A DNA stretch of 64,000 nt from the NCBI RefSeq assembly GCF_002028455.1, contig NZ_MWUM01000019.1:1-64000 (forward strand), given 5' to 3'. A model generated the notes under the pieces. That model worked only from the letters and a program-made list of their open reading frames with translations, was not told the origin of the DNA and ran no database searches. This document shows, piece by piece, positions 39,345-47,597 of this stretch (position 1 is the stretch's first letter; every line of letters starts with the position of its first letter). The DNA is from Zoogloea sp. LCSB751 (GTDB lineage Bacteria > Pseudomonadota > Gammaproteobacteria > Burkholderiales > Rhodocyclaceae). A program made the position numbers and the translations under genes.

Positions 39345-40991
39345 TTATCCAGCGCAGCAGGAAAGCTGCTTCACATCCTTGTTGAAGGTCTGCGCCGCAA
39401 GCTTCAACCCCTCGACCATTGTCAGGTAGGGGAACAACTGGTCGGCCAGTTCCTGCACCGTCATGCGGTTGCGGATGGCGAGCACCGCCGTCTGGATCAG
39501 TTCGCCCGCTTCCGGGGCCACCGCCTGCACGCCGATGAGCCGTCCGCTACCTTCCTCGATGACCAGCTTGATGAAGCCGCGTGTGTCGAAGTTGGCAAGC
39601 GCTCGCGGAACGTTGTCGAGTGTCAGCGTGCGACTGTCGGTCTCGATGCCATCGTGGTGCGCTTCCGCCTCGCTGTAGCCCACGGTGGCGACTTGCGGGT
39701 CGGTGAACACCACTGCCGGCATCGCGGTCAGATTGAGGGCTGCGTCGCCGCCGGTCATGTTGATCGCGGCACGGGTGCCGGCGGCCGCTGCCACGTAGAC
39801 GAACTGCGGCTGGTCGGTGCAGTCGCCGGCCGCGTAGATGTTCGGGTTGCTCGTGCGCATGCCTTGGTCGATAACGATGGCCCCTTGCGCATTGACAGTG
39901 ACCCCCGCCGCGTCCAGCGCGAGGCTGCGCGTATTCGGTGCCCGACCGGTGGCAACCAGCAACTTGTCAGCGCGCAATTCACCGTGTCCGGTGGTCAGCA
40001 CGAATTCGCCGTTCACATGGGCGACCTGGCTGGCTTGCGTGTGCTCCAGCACCTCGATGCCCTCGGCGCGGAAAGCGGCTGTCACGGCCTCGCCGATGGC
40101 CGGGTCTTCCCGGAAGAACAAGGTGCTGCGTGCCAGGATCGTGACCTGGCTGCCGAGCCGGGCAAAGGCTTGCGCCAGTTCCAACGCCACCACCGACGAA
40201 CCGATCACGGCCAGGCGTGCGGGAATGGTGTCGCTGACAAGCGCTTCGGTGGAAGTCCAGTAGGGTGACTCTTTCAGGCCCGGAATCGGCGGCACGGCCG
40301 GACTGGCACCGGTGGCGACCAGGCAGCGGTCGAACGTTACCTCGCGCTCGCCACCCTCGTTCAAACGGACGACCAGGCTCTGGTCGTCCTTGAAACGCGC
40401 TTCACCGTGCAAAACGGTGATGGCTGGATTGCCGTCCAGGATGCCTTCGTATTTGGCGTGCCGCAGTTCATCGACACGGGCCTGCTGCTGGGCCAGCAGT
40501 TTGCTGCGGTCAATCGCAGGCACAGTTGCCGCAATACCGCCGTCGAACGGACTTTCCCGGCGCAGATGGGCAATATGGGCAGCGCGGATCATGATCTTGG
40601 ACGGCACACAGCCGATATTGACGCAGGTGCCGCCGATGGTGCCGCGTTCGATCAGCGTGACCGTCGCGCCTTGCTCGACGGCCTTCAGCGCCGCCGCCAT
40701 CGCGGCCCCGCCGCTGCCAATGATGGCGATATGCAAACCGGCGCCCTCAAGTGCATCACGGATTTTTGGTTCATCTTTGAAATCACCAACCCGGATCGAG
40801 CCTTGATAACCCAATGCGGCGATGGCGGCCAGCAGTTGGTTGTGGCTCACGGCGGTGTCTGCCATGACTTGCGCGCGGCTTTCTGGATAGGACACCACAG
40901 CGGCATTCACGCCGGGAATCTTTTCCAAAGCATCTTTGACATGGGTGGCGCAGGATGTGCAGGTCATGCCATTCACGGTGATTTCGGTCAT
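39345..40991 (-). CDS. merA: Mercuric reductase MerA
   Basis: A 548-residue NADPH- and FAD-dependent enzyme that reduces Hg(II) to volatile Hg(0). It has an N-terminal HMA domain (GMTCTSCATH, about 8-17), FAD motif IAIIGSGGAAMAAALKA, redox-active GGTCVNIGCVPSK, the second dinucleotide fold (LAVIGSSVVALELAQAF) and the C-terminal SCCAG pair that hands mercury to the active site. The ATGA start overlaps the merF stop. A longer open frame upstream to 41267 is rejected. Confidence 0.97.
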   Translation of the reverse strand: MTEITVNGMTCTSCATHVKDALEKIPGVNAAVVSYPESRAQVMADTAVSHNQLLAAIAALGYQGSIRVGDFKDEPKIRDALEGAGLHIAIIGSGGAAMAAALKAVEQGATVTLIERGTIGGTCVNIGCVPSKIMIRAAHIAHLRRESPFDGGIAATVPAIDRSKLLAQQQARVDELRHAKYEGILDGNPAITVLHGEARFKDDQSLVVRLNEGGEREVTFDRCLVATGASPAVPPIPGLKESPYWTSTEALVSDTIPARLAVIGSSVVALELAQAFARLGSQVTILARSTLFFREDPAIGEAVTAAFRAEGIEVLEHTQASQVAHVNGEFVLTTGHGELRADKLLVATGRAPNTRSLALDAAGVTVNAQGAIVIDQGMRTSNPNIYAAGDCTDQPQFVYVAAAAGTRAAINMTGGDAALNLTAMPAVVFTDPQVATVGYSEAEAHHDGIETDSRTLTLDNVPRALANFDTRGFIKLVIEEGSGRLIGVQAVAPEAGELIQTAVLAIRNRMTVQELADQLFPYLTMVEGLKLAAQTFNKDVKQLSCCAG

Positions 40992-41233
40992 TTTTTTACT
41001 CCATTGAATTTCGGGGTGCAGCAGGCATCGGCTTGGCGTTTTCGTTGGATGGCGTAGATGGTCAAGCCGATGAAAATCGCCAGCGCAGGCAGCAGCACAT
41101 AGTCCAGATAGCCGGTCAGCGCGGACAAGCCGACCACACCGAGCAAAATGACCAGAACAGGGGTGAAGCAACACAGCGCCACGAGGGTTGTGCCAATGAT
41201 GCTGACCCGCAGCAGTGTCTTCGGGTCTTTCAT
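40988..41233 (-). CDS. merF: MerF mercury transporter
   Basis: An 81-residue two-helix membrane protein. Cysteine pairs are present in ALCCFTPVLVI and DACCTPKF, the MerF pattern. MerF takes the place that MerC has in Tn21; its presence together with merE makes the order RTPFADE. Confidence 0.94.
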   Translation of the reverse strand: MKDPKTLLRVSIIGTTLVALCCFTPVLVILLGVVGLSALTGYLDYVLLPALAIFIGLTIYAIQRKRQADACCTPKFNGVKK

Positions 41234-41235
41234 GA

Positions 41236-41511
41236 TCAGTTCTTGACTGATGATGGGTAGCCCGCATCCTCGGTAGCCTTGGTCAGTTTCTGCACGCTGG
41301 TCTTGGCATCATCGAAGGTGACCACCGCTTCGCGCGTCTCGAAGGTCACGTCAACTTTACTGACGCCATCGACCTTGGAAATCGCCTTCTTGACAGTGAT
41401 CGGACAGGCCGAGCAGGTCATGCCCGGTACGGACAGCGTAACGGTCTGGGTGGCGGCCCACACGGGGGCAACAACGGCAGCGAGGGCAAGGGCGGAAAGC
41501 AGCTTTTTCAT
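41236..41511 (-). CDS. merP: MerP periplasmic mercury-binding protein
   Basis: A 91-residue protein with a cleavable signal (MKKLLSALALAAVVAPVWA) and an HMA domain with GMTCSACPITV. It binds Hg(II) through the two cysteines and passes it to MerT or MerF. It lies 15 bases from merT. Confidence 0.96.
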   Translation of the reverse strand: MKKLLSALALAAVVAPVWAATQTVTLSVPGMTCSACPITVKKAISKVDGVSKVDVTFETREAVVTFDDAKTSVQKLTKATEDAGYPSSVKN

Positions 41512-41526
41512 GGTGAACTCCTGTGA

Positions 41527-41877
41527 TCAATAGAAAAATGGCACGACGTAGGGAAATCCGAGCGCGACCAAAACCAGCACGGCCACGCCCCAGAAAATGA
41601 GCTTGTAAGTAGCTCGCACTTGGGGAATCGCGCAAACCTCACCCGGTTTGCAGGCGGCTGACGGCCGGTAGATGCGCCGCCAGGCGAAGAACAACGCCAC
41701 CAGCGCCACGCCGATAAAGATGGGGCGATAGGGTTCCAACACCGTCAAGTTGCCGATCCAAGCGCCGCTGAACCCCAAGGCGATCAGAACCAGCGGCCCG
41801 AGGCAGCAAGCCGAGGCGAGGATGGCGGCCAGCCCGCCAGTGAAGAGCGCGCCGCGCCCGTTTTGAGGTTCAGACAT
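41527..41877 (-). CDS. merT: MerT mercury transporter
   Basis: A 116-residue protein with three membrane helices. The cysteines in ASACCLGPLVLIALG (helix 1) and in CKPGEVCAIP (cytoplasmic loop) are those that take up and deliver Hg(II). Start 41877 (MSEPQNGRGALFTGGL) is the known MerT N-terminus. First gene of the structural operon. Confidence 0.96.
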   Translation of the reverse strand: MSEPQNGRGALFTGGLAAILASACCLGPLVLIALGFSGAWIGNLTVLEPYRPIFIGVALVALFFAWRRIYRPSAACKPGEVCAIPQVRATYKLIFWGVAVLVLVALGFPYVVPFFY

Positions 41878-41912
41878 ACGTTTGTCCTTTCGAATCTGAA
41901 TTGGATAGCTTA

Positions 41913-41943
41913 AGCTTACTTCCGTAGTTATGTACGGAGTCAA
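41913..41943 (-). promoter_or_regulatory. MerR operator and PmerT promoter
   Basis: On the minus strand TTGACT (41943-41938) and TAAGCT (41918-41913) are separated by 19 bases. The MerR dyad CCGTAC-4-CTACGG lies at 41937-41922 between them. The over-long spacer is what MerR untwists on binding mercury. Confidence 0.93.
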
Positions 41944-41948
41944 GCGAT

Positions 41949-42383
41949 ATGGAAAACAATTTGGAGAACCTGACCATTGGCGTTTTCGCCAGGACGGCCG
42001 GGGTCAATGTGGAGACCATCCGGTTCTATCAGCGCAAGGGCTTGCTCCCGGAACCGGACAAGCCTTACGGCAGCATTCGCCGCTATGGCGAGACGGATGT
42101 AACGCGGGTGCGCTTCGTGAAATCAGCCCAGCGGTTGGGCTTCAGCCTGGATGAGATCGCCGAGCTGCTGCGGCTGGAGGATGGCACCCATTGCGAGGAA
42201 GCCAGCAGCCTGGCCGAGCACAAGCTCAAGGACGTGCGCGAGAGGATGGCTGACCTGGCGCGCATGGAGGCCGTGCTGTCTGATTTGGTGTGCGCCTGCC
42301 ATGCGCGGAAGGGGAACGTTTCCTGCCCGCTGATTGCGTCACTGCAAGGGAAGAAAGAACCGCGCAGTGCGGACGCGGTGTAG
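41949..42383 (+). CDS. merR: MerR mercury-responsive regulator
   Basis: A 144-residue MerR. The helix-turn-helix is TIGVFARTAGVNVETIRFYQRKGLL, and the metal ligands are Cys in GTHCEEAS and the pair in LVCACHARKGNVSCP (the Cys82/117/126 pattern). It represses and activates the divergent merT promoter and its own. Its stop is only 16 bases from the internal Tn21-type repeat. Confidence 0.97.
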   Translation: MENNLENLTIGVFARTAGVNVETIRFYQRKGLLPEPDKPYGSIRRYGETDVTRVRFVKSAQRLGFSLDEIAELLRLEDGTHCEEASSLAEHKLKDVRERMADLARMEAVLSDLVCACHARKGNVSCPLIASLQGKKEPRSADAV

Positions 42384-42399
42384 CCCGAGGGAACTACGC

Positions 42400-42437
42400 C
42401 TTAGCGTGCTTTATTTTCCGTTTTCTGAGGCGACTCC
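42400..42437 (-). repeat. Internal 38-bp Tn21-type terminal repeat
   Basis: Starts CTTAGCGTGCTTTATTTTCC and ends GAGGCGACTCC. It matches the outer right repeat at 36 of 38 positions and has the same orientation. It could act as an alternative right end for an 11.4-kb unit. The bases after it (AACGT) do not match the ACCTA duplication, so this end was not the one used for the present insertion. Confidence 0.9.
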
Positions 42438-42809
42438 AACGTCAGAAAAGGTTAAGGGTTGTCCGATGCCTGCCCCCACGTGCAACGGGTTAAAGCCCTG
42501 CCTCACCCGGCCGGGCAGGCGGCGGACAAGCCTCGGGGGAGGAAACCGCGGAACGGGGGCGACACACCCGGAGCGGGTGAGGCCGCTATGGCGAATTGAC
42601 GCCCCGTACGGTGGCCAGATGGGGCGCCGAGCGTGCATTCATGAATGGCAACGCCGGCCATTCACCCGACGTGAAGGCGGAAATGCCTGAGGTATGCCGG
42701 GGCCGCGCACAGGAAACGGCGCGCTTTCCATGACCAGCACAAACGTCCCCTTTCGGCTCGGGCAACCCCGGAGCCGACAGTCTGTTTGCACGGCATGGGA
42801 CGTGGGTGT
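42438..42809. other. Gap with possible IS91-type end
   Basis: 372 bases without a gene. They contain a small palindrome GCATTCATGAATG near 42634, and GC-rich repeats. This lies downstream of the IS91-type transposase gene, where the origin end of such elements is expected, but I cannot define it. Confidence 0.3.
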
Positions 42810-43997
42810 TCATGGGCAACCCGATCGTGGCGGTGGAGCGCGGATCGACGGTCTGCGTGCGAGGACCTCGACGACGACCATTGCCGCGCCGCAGCACCGG
42901 CACACAAAGGTCGGCGGGACGTGGCTGACCTGCGCATCCGCGCCTCCAGGCGTCTCCGGCTTCGTCGCAACGCCCAGCAGTTCCCGCGCCGTGGCCAGAT
43001 TCTCTCGCCTTCCCGCGTTGGCGAGCAGGCCGTAGTGACGGATGCGGTGAAAGCCGCCGGGCAGCACGTGGAGCAGGAAGCGGCGCATGAACTCGTCGGC
43101 CCCCAGCGTCATCGTCTTGTGACGGGTCCGTCCCGTAGCCCGGTAGTCCTTCCAGCGGAAGGTGACGCCCCTCTCGTCCAGCGCGACGAGCCGCTGGTTC
43201 GAGATCGCCACCCGGTGCGTGTAGCGGGACAGATAGGCCAACACTGCCGCCGGCCCGGCAAACGGGCGCTTGGCATAGACCACCCATTCACATTGGTGCA
43301 GCGGCTTCATCCACGCAGCGAACGTCGCCGGGTCGGCGAGCCCGGCCTCGTCACCGAAGAAACGCAATTGCCCCGCGCGATGGGCTTTGTTGAGTTCTTC
43401 AAGGTAGCGCCGCCGGAACAGGCGCGAGAGTACCCGTACCGGCAGGAAGAAGCCTGGCCGACAAGCGATCCAGTGCGCCCCGTCGGGCGCCAGCCCGCCA
43501 CCGGGCACGATGCCGTGCACGTGGGGATGATGGGTCAGTGCCGAACCCCAGGTGTGCAGGACCAGCGTCGCACCGATCTGCGCGCCCAGATGCTTCGGGT
43601 CGGTGGCGATCCGGCGTAGAGTCTCGGCGGCCACGTCGAACAGCAGACCGTAGAGCACGGCCTTGTTGGTGTAGGCGATCTGGCTGATCGGCGCCGGCAG
43701 GGTGAACACCACGTGGTAATAAGGGACCGGCAACAGATCGGCCTCGCGGGCAGCGAGCCAGCGCCGGGCGGCGTTCCCCTGGCACTTCGGGCAATGCCGG
43801 TTGCGGCAGGAGTTGTACGCGATCTCCACCTCCCCGCAGCCCTCGCAGCGGAGCACATGTCCGCCCAGCGCCGCACTGCGGCACTGTTCGATGGCCGACA
43901 TGACCTTGAGCTGGCCTGCACTCAGGGCGGTGCGCGCCCGCCAGGCCGGCCCATGGGCGCGGAAGATGTCCGCGACCTCCAGGGCAGGATGCCCCAT
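42810..43997 (-). CDS. IS91-family transposase (HUH, Y2)
   Basis: A 395-residue rolling-circle transposase. The N-terminal zinc-binding part has CEGCGEVEIAYNSCRNRHCPKC, the HUH motif is in THHPHVHGIVPGGG and the two catalytic tyrosines in AYLSRYTHRVAISN (YxxxY). It ends with a CxCC-type tail. IS91 elements move one-sidedly from an origin to a terminus and can drag flanking genes. It lies 9 bases after the tyrosine recombinase stop, as one operon. Confidence 0.92.
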   Translation of the reverse strand: MGHPALEVADIFRAHGPAWRARTALSAGQLKVMSAIEQCRSAALGGHVLRCEGCGEVEIAYNSCRNRHCPKCQGNAARRWLAAREADLLPVPYYHVVFTLPAPISQIAYTNKAVLYGLLFDVAAETLRRIATDPKHLGAQIGATLVLHTWGSALTHHPHVHGIVPGGGLAPDGAHWIACRPGFFLPVRVLSRLFRRRYLEELNKAHRAGQLRFFGDEAGLADPATFAAWMKPLHQCEWVVYAKRPFAGPAAVLAYLSRYTHRVAISNQRLVALDERGVTFRWKDYRATGRTRHKTMTLGADEFMRRFLLHVLPGGFHRIRHYGLLANAGRRENLATARELLGVATKPETPGGADAQVSHVPPTFVCRCCGAAMVVVEVLARRPSIRAPPPRSGCP

Positions 43998-44006
43998 GGG
44001 AGCGGC

Positions 44007-44882
44007 TTACGCCGGCTGCAAGCGCTCCAGCGGACTGATCACTTCGCGCAGCAGGTCGGTGGCGACCTGAGTGTAGAGCGCGGTAGTCTCCAGCTTCTTG
44101 TGTCCGAGCAGCACCTGGATGACCCGGATATCGACCTTCTGTTCCAGCAGATGGGTGGCGAAACTGTGCCGCAGGGTGTGCATCGACACCCGCTTGTCGA
44201 TCTGGGCGAGCTCGGCGGCGGCGTGGATGGCCCGGTTGAGCTGCCGTGTGCTGAGCGACTCAATCGGGTTCAGCCCCGGAAACAGCCAGCCGCCGTCGAG
44301 CATCTTGCCCTGGGCGCGGGCGACCTTCCACCAGACGCGCAGCCGCTCGAGCAGCACCGGCGAGAGCATCGCGTAGCGATCCTTGCGGCCCTTGCCCTGC
44401 TCGATGCGCAGGGTCATGCGCTGGCTGTCCACATCGCCCACCTTCAGCGCGACCACTTCGCTAGCCCGCAGCCCGGCCCCATAGGCGACTGACAAGGCGG
44501 TCTGGTGCTTGAGGTTGCCGGCCGCCGCGATCAGGCGGGACACTTCCTCGGGGCTGAGCACCACCGGCAGCGTTCGTGGCACCCGTACCGGCCGCATCCG
44601 GGCCATCAGTTCTACCCGGCCGAGGGTGATGTCGAAGAAAAACTTCAGTCCGCTGATCGCCGCATTGAGCGAGACCGGCGAGATGCCCTGATCAACCAGG
44701 TGCAGTTGATAATTGCGCAGATCTTCGGTCCTGGCCGTGTCCGGTGAGCGCCCGAGGTAAGCGGCGAACTGCCGCACGGCGCGCAGGTAATGGGTCTGGG
44801 TCTTGTCTGCGAGCTTGCGCAGGCGCATGTCGTCGATCATGCGTTGGCGCAATGGACTGATGGTGTGTGTGGAGGCGGTCAT
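44007..44882 (-). CDS. Tyrosine recombinase paired with the IS91 transposase
   Basis: A 291-residue integrase with an N-terminal SAM-like DNA-binding domain (MRLRKLADKTQTHYLRAVRQF). The catalytic set is Arg in YGAGLRASEVVALKVGD, Lys after SQRMTLRIEQGKGRKDR, HTLRHSFATHLLE, LLGHKKLETT and Tyr in TALYTQV. Such integrases are co-transcribed with some IS91-family transposases. A strong hairpin covers its ribosome site. Confidence 0.92.
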   Translation of the reverse strand: MTASTHTISPLRQRMIDDMRLRKLADKTQTHYLRAVRQFAAYLGRSPDTARTEDLRNYQLHLVDQGISPVSLNAAISGLKFFFDITLGRVELMARMRPVRVPRTLPVVLSPEEVSRLIAAAGNLKHQTALSVAYGAGLRASEVVALKVGDVDSQRMTLRIEQGKGRKDRYAMLSPVLLERLRVWWKVARAQGKMLDGGWLFPGLNPIESLSTRQLNRAIHAAAELAQIDKRVSMHTLRHSFATHLLEQKVDIRVIQVLLGHKKLETTALYTQVATDLLREVISPLERLQPA

Positions 44883-44892
44883 GGCTGCGGCT

Positions 44893-44928
44893 CCTTGAGA
44901 ACGAGGCGGAGTGCCTCAGTTCTCAAGG
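44893..44928 (-). repeat. 36-base near-perfect palindrome over the recombinase ribosome site
   Basis: CCTTGAGAAC-GAGGC (44893-44907) pairs with GCCTC-A-GTTCTCAAGG (44913-44928), a 15-bp stem with a one-base bulge and a five-base loop. Read on the minus strand, its 3' arm runs into CTCAAGGAG, the Shine-Dalgarno of the recombinase. It may be an element terminus, a translational switch, or both. Confidence 0.75.
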
Positions 44929-45059
44929 TAGGAAACCGCGCGCTTCTGTCAGCGACCACTGCGCGGAATCGGAGGGCTACCGCGAGAGCGGTTTAGTCCT
45001 AGACCGTGCGGTCGACTTTTGATATTTCGTGCTGTCGCCTTCTGAAAGTGACAAGCAAG

Positions 45060-45608
45060 TCAGTGCTGGGTCAGTGTCGGATAGCCCTGGATGAATACGC
45101 GGTCGGTCTTGGCCGCCGGCACATGGCAGCCCATGCAGTCGGCTGCGTAGCTGACGGCGACATTCTTGGCGGGGGCGTCGGCCTTGAACAGCGCCCAGCC
45201 CCAGCCGTCGCCCCACAAGGGGTTGCTGGCGAAACGGCCTTTGGCGTCCTTGACCATCACGAACCACACGGCCGCATCGGAACCCCAGACCACAGGGTCG
45301 CCGGTGGTCATGGCGCTGGTTTCGAGCTTGCGGATCTCTTTCACCAGCGTGGCGCCGTCCGGGAACTTGCCGGTCTTGCGGTAGTGCTCGGCCGAGGCCT
45401 TTTCGGTGTACACATCGTGCAGGCCGCGAGAGGCGGATTTTTCGTCCAACACCGCATATGAGCCCAGGTGGACGAAGTTTGTGCGGAAGTCTGTGGGGCG
45501 GCTGATGCCGCCCTGGCTGTCCACATAGGGCGAAAAGTCGCCGGCCGTGACGGCCAGTGGCAGGACGAGGGCGCTGGCGAGCAGAGCGCCGGTGAGTGCG
45601 ATTTTCAT
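45060..45608 (-). CDS. Cytochrome P460-type periplasmic haem protein
   Basis: A 182-residue protein. The signal peptide is MKIALTGALLASALVLPLAVTAG, and the P460 fold follows (LGSYAVLDEKSASRGLHDVY, FPDGATLVKEIRKLE, WFVMVKDAKGRF, GWGWALF). CMGCH near the C-terminus is the c-type haem site, and the mature protein is of usual P460 length. P460 enzymes oxidise hydroxylamine or NO; cytochrome c'-beta relatives bind NO. It is co-oriented with and 27 bases from the AhpD-like gene. Lys cross-linking cannot be judged. Confidence 0.85.
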   Translation of the reverse strand: MKIALTGALLASALVLPLAVTAGDFSPYVDSQGGISRPTDFRTNFVHLGSYAVLDEKSASRGLHDVYTEKASAEHYRKTGKFPDGATLVKEIRKLETSAMTTGDPVVWGSDAAVWFVMVKDAKGRFASNPLWGDGWGWALFKADAPAKNVAVSYAADCMGCHVPAAKTDRVFIQGYPTLTQH

Positions 45609-45635
45609 TGTGTTCTCCTTATATGCCTATGGAGA

Positions 45636-46169
45636 TCAGACGGCGACCACGGGGAAATCCACCGTGGTGTCGGCGATGTGGTTGGTGTAGTTGGTGAGCG
45701 TGTTCAGCGCGATGTTGGCGATCACTTCCAGTATCAGGCCGTCGTCGAGCCCCGCGCGGCGGTAGTTGGCCATGGCGTCGGCCGACACCACGCCGCGTTG
45801 CTCGACCAGCGCGCGGGCAAAGCCGGCAATTGCATCGTCAAGTGCGTTGGCCGCCTGGCCGGTGCGGGCCGCGGCGATGGCCTCTGCCGACAGTCCGGCA
45901 CCTTTGCCGATCAGGGTGTGTGCGCTCAGGCAGTACTGGCAGCGATTGGCTTGACCGGCAGCCAGCGCAACGATCTCGCGCTGGGTGGCACTCAGGCGGC
46001 CGGTGCCCAGCGTTTCGGACAGGCCGAGGTAGCCGTTGAGCGCTGCCGGCGCGTGGGCCAGCGTGGCGAGCAGGTTCGGCACCACGCCGAGCTTGGCTTT
46101 GACGGCCTTGAGTGTGGCAGCGGTAGCGGCGTCAGCGGTGTCGATGGTCAGGGGGGCGATTTGGGTCAT
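45636..46169 (-). CDS. AhpD/carboxymuconolactone-decarboxylase-like protein
   Basis: A 177-residue protein with CQYCLSAHTLIGKGAGL, which has the CxxC-x3-H redox motif of AhpD-like peroxidases. The flanks LSATQREIVALAAGQ and LILEVIANIALNTLTNYTNHI are typical of the CMD family. It probably reduces peroxides or electrophiles with a thiol partner. Start 46169 (MTQIAPLTI) is the family start. Same operon as P460 and divergent from an AraC regulator. Confidence 0.9.
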   Translation of the reverse strand: MTQIAPLTIDTADAATAATLKAVKAKLGVVPNLLATLAHAPAALNGYLGLSETLGTGRLSATQREIVALAAGQANRCQYCLSAHTLIGKGAGLSAEAIAAARTGQAANALDDAIAGFARALVEQRGVVSADAMANYRRAGLDDGLILEVIANIALNTLTNYTNHIADTTVDFPVVAV

Positions 46170-46286
46170 GTCTATCTCCGTAGTGGGTGAGGTGCAAGAG
46201 CACGTGGGCATGATCGCCCTTTGTTTGGTACGATATGGCACGTAAAGTATCAAATACGTAACCTATCGTCTTATATGGAGAGTGGA

Positions 46287-47129
46287 ATGGCGGATCGACT
46301 GGCCGGCTTGCTCCGGCACTACTCGCTTTCGGCGCGCGTTTTTCACAGCGGCGCCTTCTGTGGGCAGCATCATTACGCGGCGCCGCATGGCTATATCCAT
46401 CTGGTGCGGCGCGGCCCGATTACGGCGCGTTCGCCCGTGCATGAAGATCTGCTGGTTACCGAGCCGAGCCTGCTGTTTTATCCGCGCGTGGCGTCGCATC
46501 GTTTTGTCGCCGCCCCCGGCGATACCGCTGAGCTGTTGTGTGCGGAGGTCGATCTGGGCGCTTCGACGGGCAATCCGTTGGCCATGGCCTTGCCGTCGAT
46601 GCTGCTGATTCCGCTGGCGGACTTGCCCGGCCTCGGGCCGACGCTAGAGCTGCTGTTTGCCGAAGCCGAGCGCGACCAGTGCGGTCGGCAGGCCGCCATC
46701 GACCGCTTGTGCGAGTTGCTACTGATCCAGTTGCTGCGTTATCTGATGGATGGGCGGCTTGGCGCCACCGGACTGCTGGCGGGACTGGCCGACCCGAAAC
46801 TCGCGCGCGCCATAACCGCCATGCACGATGCGCCGCAGACCGCGTGGTCGCTCGAGGCGCTGGCGGCGCAGGCGGGCATGTCACGCGCGCGCTTCGCCGC
46901 CGCGTTCAAAGACGCGGTGGGCGTCACGCCGGGCGACTATCTGGCCGACTGGCGGATGAACGTCAGTTGCACCCTGCTCAAGCAGGGGCGTCCGGTGGCG
47001 GTGGTGGCCGACCGCGTCGGCTACGGCAGCCCGAACGCGTTGGCGCGCGCCTTCCGCGTGCGCATGGGCTGCGCCCCGCGCGACTGGCTGGCGCAGCAGC
47101 GCGGTGACGCGTCGCTCAGCGGTTCGTGA
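46287..47129 (+). CDS. AraC-family regulator
   Basis: A 280-residue protein. The cupin_6 ligand domain (about 1-165, FHSGAFCGQHHYAAPHGYIHLV) is followed by a double helix-turn-helix (WSLEALAAQAGMSRARFAAAF and VAVVADRVGYGSPNALARAFRV). ATG 46287 is preferred because GGAGAGTGGA precedes it. It is divergent from the AhpD/P460 genes and likely activates them. The AT-rich gap 46200-46286 may hold its site. Confidence 0.9.
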   Translation: MADRLAGLLRHYSLSARVFHSGAFCGQHHYAAPHGYIHLVRRGPITARSPVHEDLLVTEPSLLFYPRVASHRFVAAPGDTAELLCAEVDLGASTGNPLAMALPSMLLIPLADLPGLGPTLELLFAEAERDQCGRQAAIDRLCELLLIQLLRYLMDGRLGATGLLAGLADPKLARAITAMHDAPQTAWSLEALAAQAGMSRARFAAAFKDAVGVTPGDYLADWRMNVSCTLLKQGRPVAVVADRVGYGSPNALARAFRVRMGCAPRDWLAQQRGDASLSGS

Positions 47130-47217
47130 GTTTGAGGTCGATTCGCCGGTTCTTGGCGTAGGCGGCGTCGGTGTTGCGCTCGTCGAGCGGGTGAAATTCA
47201 CAGGCGCGGCACGGGAA
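47116..47217 (-). pseudogene. 3' remnant of an OmpA/MotB-like gene
   Basis: On the minus strand a 33-codon open stretch between stops reads …HPLDERNTDAAYAKNRRIDLKLTNR. The NTDAAYAKNRRIDL segment is the end of an OmpA-type peptidoglycan-binding domain, as in MotB and ZorB of Zorya defence. Nothing upstream continues it. It overlaps the AraC 3' end by 14 bases. Confidence 0.55.
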
Positions 47218-47300
47218 TCAAGGCATTGCGATTCTCGAAAATAGTTCTTGAAATTCTATTCTTGATTGCATATCATCTCAACGAGTTTCGATAAGAAAGG

Positions 47301-47597
47301 ATGCGCATGCGACCGTCTGTTGTGCTTGACATGAAGCGAAGCGCAGTGCGTGAAGCGGTAGGCCGCTTTCGCGCCGCGAACCCGCGCGTCTTCGGCTCGG
47401 TGCTGCATGGCACCGACCGGGATGGCAGCGACCTCGACCTGTTGGTCGATGCGCTGCCCGGTGCCACGTTGTTGGACTTGGGCGATTTGGAAGAAGAACT
47501 GAAATCGCTGCTCGGCGTTGACGTCGATCTGCTGACTCCCGGCGACCTGCCGCCGAAGTTCCGGGCCAAGGTGCTCGCGGAGGCGCAACCGATATGA
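47301..47597 (+). CDS. mntA: MntA-type nucleotidyltransferase antitoxin
   Basis: A 98-residue minimal nucleotidyltransferase. GSVLHGTDRDGSDLDLLVD (about 33-51) supplies the GS and DxD metal-binding residues, with a third Asp in GVDVDLLTP. MntA proteins AMPylate a tyrosine of the HepT toxin and silence it. AGAAAGG precedes ATG 47301, and the stop overlaps hepT by 4 bases. Confidence 0.88.
   Translation: MRMRPSVVLDMKRSAVREAVGRFRAANPRVFGSVLHGTDRDGSDLDLLVDALPGATLLDLGDLEEELKSLLGVDVDLLTPGDLPPKFRAKVLAEAQPI

Noticed and set aside
39345..41267. MerA extended upstream to 41267
   Set aside because: The extra 92 residues are an out-of-frame reading of merF; the true start at 40991 has the HMA domain at the expected place.
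42470..42530. Possible integron attC site near GGGTTAAAGCCC
   Set aside because: The core GTTRRRY pattern and the long inverted arms of attC do not fit, and no integron integrase is present.
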